Shown here one piece after another: positions 60,315-64,000 of a stretch of DNA of 64,000 bases. Each line of letters opens with the position of its first letter. Position 1 is the first letter of the stretch. The DNA is from Glutamicibacter uratoxydans (GTDB lineage: Bacteria; Actinomycetota; Actinomycetes; Actinomycetales; Micrococcaceae). A program made the translations under genes and the position numbers. The stretch is taken from assembly GCF_006539925.1 (NCBI RefSeq), contig NZ_BJNY01000001.1:248001-312000 (forward strand), written 5' to 3'. A model generated the notes under the pieces. It worked only from the letters and a program-made list of their open reading frames with translations, was not told where the DNA came from and did no database searches.

Positions 60315-61085
60315 TTATGGGCGGGTCAAGCGCTGCTTGGCCATGTCCTCGTACAGCGGGGTCTTGTCTTCGCTGCTGCTGACCGGCTTCTTGGCTTCTG
60401 GCGCCTGGGAGCCGCCGGACTTGATCGGGGTGACCTTCGAGTCATTGCGGGCCGCGGCCATAGCCTCGGCGCGGGCGCGGGCCAGGTCGTCCTGGTGCTC
60501 CTGCTCCAGCTGGGCGAAGCGCTCGTCCTCGGCGGTCTTCGCGTCGCTCAGCGCGGCGTTGTAGCCGTCGTCGTAGGCAACGCCGTACTTCTCGGCGTTC
60601 TCGCGCTCTTCGTCGTACTCCAGCTCGGCGCGCATCTTCGCGGCTTCGGACTTCTTCTGGTACATGTGCACGGTCAGGTGCGTGATGGCGAGAAGCACGA
60701 TCGGCGGCATGGCGGCCACCAGCGCGGAGACCAGCGGCGGCACACCGTTTTCAATGGAGTCCACGGTCAAGATCGCGTGCGTGGAGTTGGCGGCGGTGGA
60801 AACGATGGCGCCGAAGAACAGCAGCGACCAGGGGTAGACCATGGCACGGCGGTTGAAGCCATTGAGCGCGACAATGGCGACGGTGGCCGCCACGATCATG
60901 CCGTCGATGATGATCGGCCAGATCCAGGCGAGGCTGGAATCAATGCCCGAACGCTCAGCCAGGTCGGTCAACGCTGCGAACGAGAGGATGAATGCGCCGA
61001 TGGCGATGATGACTGTCGCGCCGACAGCGGTGCCAAGGACTGCCTTGTGCGGTTCGTTGGGGACTACTGGCTTGTTTTCTTCCAT
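60315..61085 (-). CDS. DUF2637-containing membrane protein with coiled-coil tail
   Basis: 256 residues: four membrane helices (about 15-125; for example the conserved LAWIWPIIIDGMIVA and TAANSTHAIL), then a Glu/Arg/Ala-rich coiled coil (about 130-215) and a polar Ser/Lys/Pro tail. DUF2637 proteins are common in Actinobacteria, often on mobile elements. The ATG at 61085 starts MEENKP; the longer upstream frame is not supported. Confidence 0.82.
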   Translation of the reverse strand: MEENKPVVPNEPHKAVLGTAVGATVIIAIGAFILSFAALTDLAERSGIDSSLAWIWPIIIDGMIVAATVAIVALNGFNRRAMVYPWSLLFFGAIVSTAANSTHAILTVDSIENGVPPLVSALVAAMPPIVLLAITHLTVHMYQKKSEAAKMRAELEYDEERENAEKYGVAYDDGYNAALSDAKTAEDERFAQLEQEHQDDLARARAEAMAAARNDSKVTPIKSGGSQAPEAKKPVSSSEDKTPLYEDMAKQRLTRP

Positions 61086-61219
61086 GCTGCGTTGCAGACC
61101 TTTACTCTCGTAAATATGGGGATGAACGGTTGACGCGAGTTGGGCCCTCCAGCGTTGTCCGAACACCAGGCACCAGATCTATTTTAGCCTCAGCGCCCGC
61201 ACTTGTGTGCAACGCGCTG

Positions 61220-62308
61220 CTATGAGCTTCGCCGGTCGGCGAAGCCTGTGGCGGTGAGCACACCTGCCAGGCCGCGGGTCTTGGGGACCATCAAGAAGCA
61301 CAGCGCGCTGGCCAGCGCGTAAAGGGCGGCGAACGCGCCGAGCCACGGCAGGTCCAGTGCTTCATTGAGGCTAGTGGAAATCTGGAAGAGGAAGGTGATG
61401 CCGCCAAAGCCGAGCACCGTACGCAGCAGGCTCCTCCAGGCGGGGACGAATTTGCGGTCCGCGGAGGTGATCTGGATCCAGGCGCAGCGCTGCCCCAGCG
61501 TCGCCCGCCCCGGCGCCAGCACCGGAATGACGAACACCGCTACCGCGACGATGGAAGGCAGCACGAAATTCAGGACCCGCGGGTCCACCTCATAGTCGCC
61601 CATGGTGGCAAACAGCTGCAGCACTGCGGCAAGCATGAACACCGAGACCCCGGCGAAGGAAGAGTCGAAGAAGTCTGCCAGCGCGCGACGGCGGCGGGTG
61701 ACGGGACGAGCCGGCGCATCAATGGCCCGCGGTTCGCGCGGTCCAGAGAGGAACGCGAAGATCGGAAGGTAAGCGATGACCGCGCCGAGCAGCGCGCCGA
61801 GGGTGTTCATCAGCAAATCGTCGACGTCGGCCACGCGGTAGGCGCAGCGGTACAGCCCCCACATGCCGGTGTACTGGGTCAGCTCGATGGCCAGGCTGGC
61901 GGCGAAGCCGAGCACGACGCCGGTGAAGATGTTTCCGCGCAGCCAGCGCACCGCCAGGATGCCCAGCGGCATGAACAGGATGATATTGAACAGCACCTGC
62001 CACAGCGTGGAGCCGGTCAGGAAGCTGCGCAGGCCATGCTCATAGGCCCTGGCAAAGTCGCCGACGAAGTGCCCCAGGTCCAGCTGCGTCGCCCGGCAGG
62101 TGAATTTCTGCGAGTCCGGCAGCGGCAGCATGGTGTAGCTGAACAGGCCGAACCCGTAGACCGCCGCGGCTATCGTGGTGATGGTCCTGCGCCAGGAAAG
62201 CCTGCCGTGCCGCCGGTACTGGATGGCCAGCAGGAACACCCCTGCCACGCCGAGGAAGAGGATGCTGCCGAGGATCGCGACGGCGCCGGGCCAGGTAACA
62301 CTGTTCAT
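61220..62308 (-). CDS. VanZ-RDD fusion membrane protein
   Basis: 362 residues. Residues about 1-185 form a VanZ-like domain (LFSYTMLPLPD, LFNIILFMPLGILAVRW, ELTQYTGMWGLYR, DVDDLLMNTLGALLG). Residues about 205-350 form an RDD domain (RRRRALADFFDSSFAG, TLGQRCAWIQITS). VanZ proteins are linked to glycopeptide tolerance and lipid modification; the fused RDD part is a frequent but uncharacterised partner. About eight membrane helices in total. Confidence 0.85.
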   Translation of the reverse strand: MNSVTWPGAVAILGSILFLGVAGVFLLAIQYRRHGRLSWRRTITTIAAAVYGFGLFSYTMLPLPDSQKFTCRATQLDLGHFVGDFARAYEHGLRSFLTGSTLWQVLFNIILFMPLGILAVRWLRGNIFTGVVLGFAASLAIELTQYTGMWGLYRCAYRVADVDDLLMNTLGALLGAVIAYLPIFAFLSGPREPRAIDAPARPVTRRRRALADFFDSSFAGVSVFMLAAVLQLFATMGDYEVDPRVLNFVLPSIVAVAVFVIPVLAPGRATLGQRCAWIQITSADRKFVPAWRSLLRTVLGFGGITFLFQISTSLNEALDLPWLGAFAALYALASALCFLMVPKTRGLAGVLTATGFADRRSS

Positions 62309-62366
62309 GTTCCCAATCTAAGTGCATCCAGCCAGGCTATTTCCATCGCCGGCGCTGTGAAATTCG

Positions 62367-63866
62367 TCAGTGCGATTTGGACTGCGGCTCCTGCTCCAGG
62401 CGCAGCACCCAGCGCACCCGAGTGTCGAAGCGGTACATCGCCAGCATCAATCCGATGATCAGCACCGCCGCGACCGCTTTGAGCAGCCACACGGTGTACC
62501 ACTGCTCGATGGAGAGCTGGTCGACATATACCGCAACCAAGATGGCGGAGGTCACCCAGATCATCAGGCGCTCCGAGCCGGCCGAGAGCTGTTTGGACAT
62601 GGCGAACAGCGCGATCAGCCACAGCACGTACCAGGGCTGGATCAGCGGCGAAAGCAGCACCACGGCGCTCAGCGCCCATGCGGAGAGGCGCAGCGGATTG
62701 GAGGTGTCCTTGGCCAGGGCGAACTTTGCCACCAGCGCCAGGGCCAGCAGCTGGAATGCCGTCACCACCACCTGCTGGGTCAGCGCGAAGGAGCCACCGA
62801 GCACCTGGGCGAGGTTTCCCAGGCTCCAGCCGAGCAGCCCTACCGGGGCGTAGGGGAAGGCGGCGTCTCCGGCGGTGAACATCGCCGGGAACCATCCGAA
62901 CCACAAATTGGTCACCGCTCCGATGATCAGCAGCCATAGGGCGCTGTAGCAGGTGATCTTCACCCAGTTCATGATTCGCTGGCGCATCGCGGCTTGGGCG
63001 CCGATCAGCGCCAGGCCGAGGAATGGCAGCAGCACCAGGACGATGGGCTTGATGGACACCGCCAGCGCGAGGGCCAGGGTAGCCCAGATCGGCTTTTTCT
63101 CATAGGCCAGCAGGAACGCCCAGAACACCCCGGCGATCATCAGCGCGTCATTGTGCACTCCTCCGACCATGGTCAGCAGGAACAGCGGATTTCCCACCAC
63201 TGCCCAGACGGCCCAGTGGGTGTTGTGGTTCAGCTTCGCGGCGAGCTTGACGGTAAAGAAATAGCAGCCGATGACGCCGATGACTGCAACAATGCGCAGC
63301 AGGCCAATGCCGATTTCCGGCACCCCGCCGGAGGCGACGTAGATCCATCGGGATAAAACTAAGAAGAACGGGCCGTAGGGCGACGGGGACTGGGCCCACA
63401 GCCCGTCCGCTCCCCCGTCGAACCAGCCGGGCAGCACTGAGATGCCGGAGGTGTACGGGGACTTTCCGGCCTCCAGCATCCGGCCCTGGGCCAGGTAGGA
63501 GTAGACGTCCCTGGAGAGAATCGGGTAGCTGAGCATCAGCGGAGCCGCCCACATGGCGATCAGCTTGCCCTGCTGCTTGGCGTCAAGGTCGGCCGAGCCG
63601 CCCACCCAGGGACGAGCCAGCAGCCAGGTGCGCATCAGCCAGACGATGCCTGCCGCCATGGCGGCAATGCATAACAGTACGCCGAACAAATCGGTGCGGA
63701 ACTGCACGAAGAAGCCGGAGCGCGCCAGCGCGGAGAGCTGGTTGCGCGGGAACCAGCCCACGCCCCAGGAGCCGAAAGCAATCAGGGCAGACGCGAAAAA
63801 CCCGTGCCAGGCCAGCGGGTGCAGCCCCAGCCGTCCAGTCAGACCCGGTTTGCCGCGGCGTTTCAC
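62367..63866 (-). CDS. mptB: Polyprenol-phosphomannose-dependent alpha-1,6-mannosyltransferase (MptB-like)
   Basis: 499 residues with about twelve membrane helices. SRDVYSYLAQGRMLEAGKSP is the conserved extracytoplasmic loop of the MptA/MptB GT-C family, with the catalytic aspartate in SRDVYSY. It would elongate the mannan core of lipomannan-type lipoglycans using the polyprenyl-phosphate mannose made by Ppm1. GTG at 63866 overlaps the preceding gene's TAG by one base, so translational coupling is likely; a GTG at 63902 is out of keeping with that. Confidence 0.88.
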   Translation of the reverse strand: MKRRGKPGLTGRLGLHPLAWHGFFASALIAFGSWGVGWFPRNQLSALARSGFFVQFRTDLFGVLLCIAAMAAGIVWLMRTWLLARPWVGGSADLDAKQQGKLIAMWAAPLMLSYPILSRDVYSYLAQGRMLEAGKSPYTSGISVLPGWFDGGADGLWAQSPSPYGPFFLVLSRWIYVASGGVPEIGIGLLRIVAVIGVIGCYFFTVKLAAKLNHNTHWAVWAVVGNPLFLLTMVGGVHNDALMIAGVFWAFLLAYEKKPIWATLALALAVSIKPIVLVLLPFLGLALIGAQAAMRQRIMNWVKITCYSALWLLIIGAVTNLWFGWFPAMFTAGDAAFPYAPVGLLGWSLGNLAQVLGGSFALTQQVVVTAFQLLALALVAKFALAKDTSNPLRLSAWALSAVVLLSPLIQPWYVLWLIALFAMSKQLSAGSERLMIWVTSAILVAVYVDQLSIEQWYTVWLLKAVAAVLIIGLMLAMYRFDTRVRWVLRLEQEPQSKSH

Positions 63867-64000
63867 TAGGCTTGCTTCTTGCGGTTGGAGAAGCTGCCCC
63901 ACTTTTCACGCACCCACTTAATGGAGAACAGCAGCTCGGGGATGATCCGGCGGGTCTTCGGATCAACGAACAGCAGGAACAGCAGGCACGCCGCAGAGAC
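63866..64000 (-). CDS. Cut gene at the window edge, C-terminal 44 residues
   Basis: Reading continues through the right edge. The visible end is a hydrophobic segment (AACLLFLLFVD) followed by a basic tail (KTRRIIPELLFSIKWVREKW to NRKKQA). The family cannot be identified from this piece. It is coupled with mptB, which suggests a membrane protein or glycosyltransferase of the same wall-polymer pathway. Confidence 0.7.
   Translation of the reverse strand, partial: VSAACLLFLLFVDPKTRRIIPELLFSIKWVREKWGSFSNRKKQA

Noticed and set aside
1-64000. CRISPR arrays, intact insertion sequences, prophage genes, rRNA genes
   Set aside because: None seen: no regularly spaced repeats, no transposase or integrase frames, no rRNA sequence.

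Overview
This window is a chromosomal stretch of a high-GC Gram-positive bacterium of the Micrococcaceae, closest in character to Arthrobacter or Glutamicibacter. Pointers are RbpA, a complete pupylation gene set, a single-chain PafB-PafC fusion, mycothiol enzymes (MshA, MshC), Ppm1 and MptB mannosyltransferases, DUF3099 and DUF2637 proteins, and frequent GTG starts. The organism assignment is inferred from gene content, not from a marker-gene comparison.

Layout. 0-1.3 kb: rbpA converges on ppm1. 1.6-19.4 kb: a long leftward block holding an amidohydrolase, helY, tatC, tatA, a small membrane protein, pafBC, two FKBP prolyl isomerases, pafA, pup, dop, arc, trmI, a site-2 protease and a HAD phosphatase. 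This is the classical actinobacterial Pup-proteasome neighbourhood, but prcB and prcA are missing and ARC has no C-terminal proteasome-docking tail. 19.5-23.8 kb: PAC2 protein, mshC, uppP, DUF5703 and an acetyltransferase. 23.8-31 kb: a tightly packed leftward unit (response regulator, histidine kinase, TAXI binding protein, M20 peptidase, acyl-CoA dehydrogenase homologue), divergent from an Nramp-fold transporter that lacks the metal-binding motifs. I regard this as the most interesting candidate system. 31-34 kb: an oxidoreductase, tRNA-Leu(GAG), mshA and a membrane protein.

34-40.6 kb: a lipid module with htdX-, fabG4- and fadA2-like genes facing away from a TetR regulator and a large acyl-CoA oxidase/dehydrogenase. 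40.6-43.4 kb: a small-gene patch with signs of turnover (secreted peptide, two VOC proteins, a GNAT, a HAD pseudogene, an internally duplicated protein). 43.5-53.3 kb: pepN, lipoate ligase, zinc-free L31, a SpoU methyltransferase, TauE/SafE, an ABC ATPase, serB and a VanW protein. 53.3-64 kb: two SDR genes including fabG, DUF3099, a small Cys/His protein, SURF1, a lipoprotein, an ABC-F ATPase, a small alarmone synthetase-like protein, DUF2637, a VanZ-RDD fusion, mptB and a cut gene at the edge.

How genes fit together. Ppm1 makes the polyprenyl-phosphate mannose used by MptB for lipoglycan mannan. MshA and MshC catalyse the first and the cysteine-ligating steps of mycothiol synthesis. PafA, Dop and Pup form a pupylation cycle, ARC is an unfoldase ring, and PafBC is the DNA-damage activator. 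Most convergent gene pairs are separated by strong hairpins, listed below.
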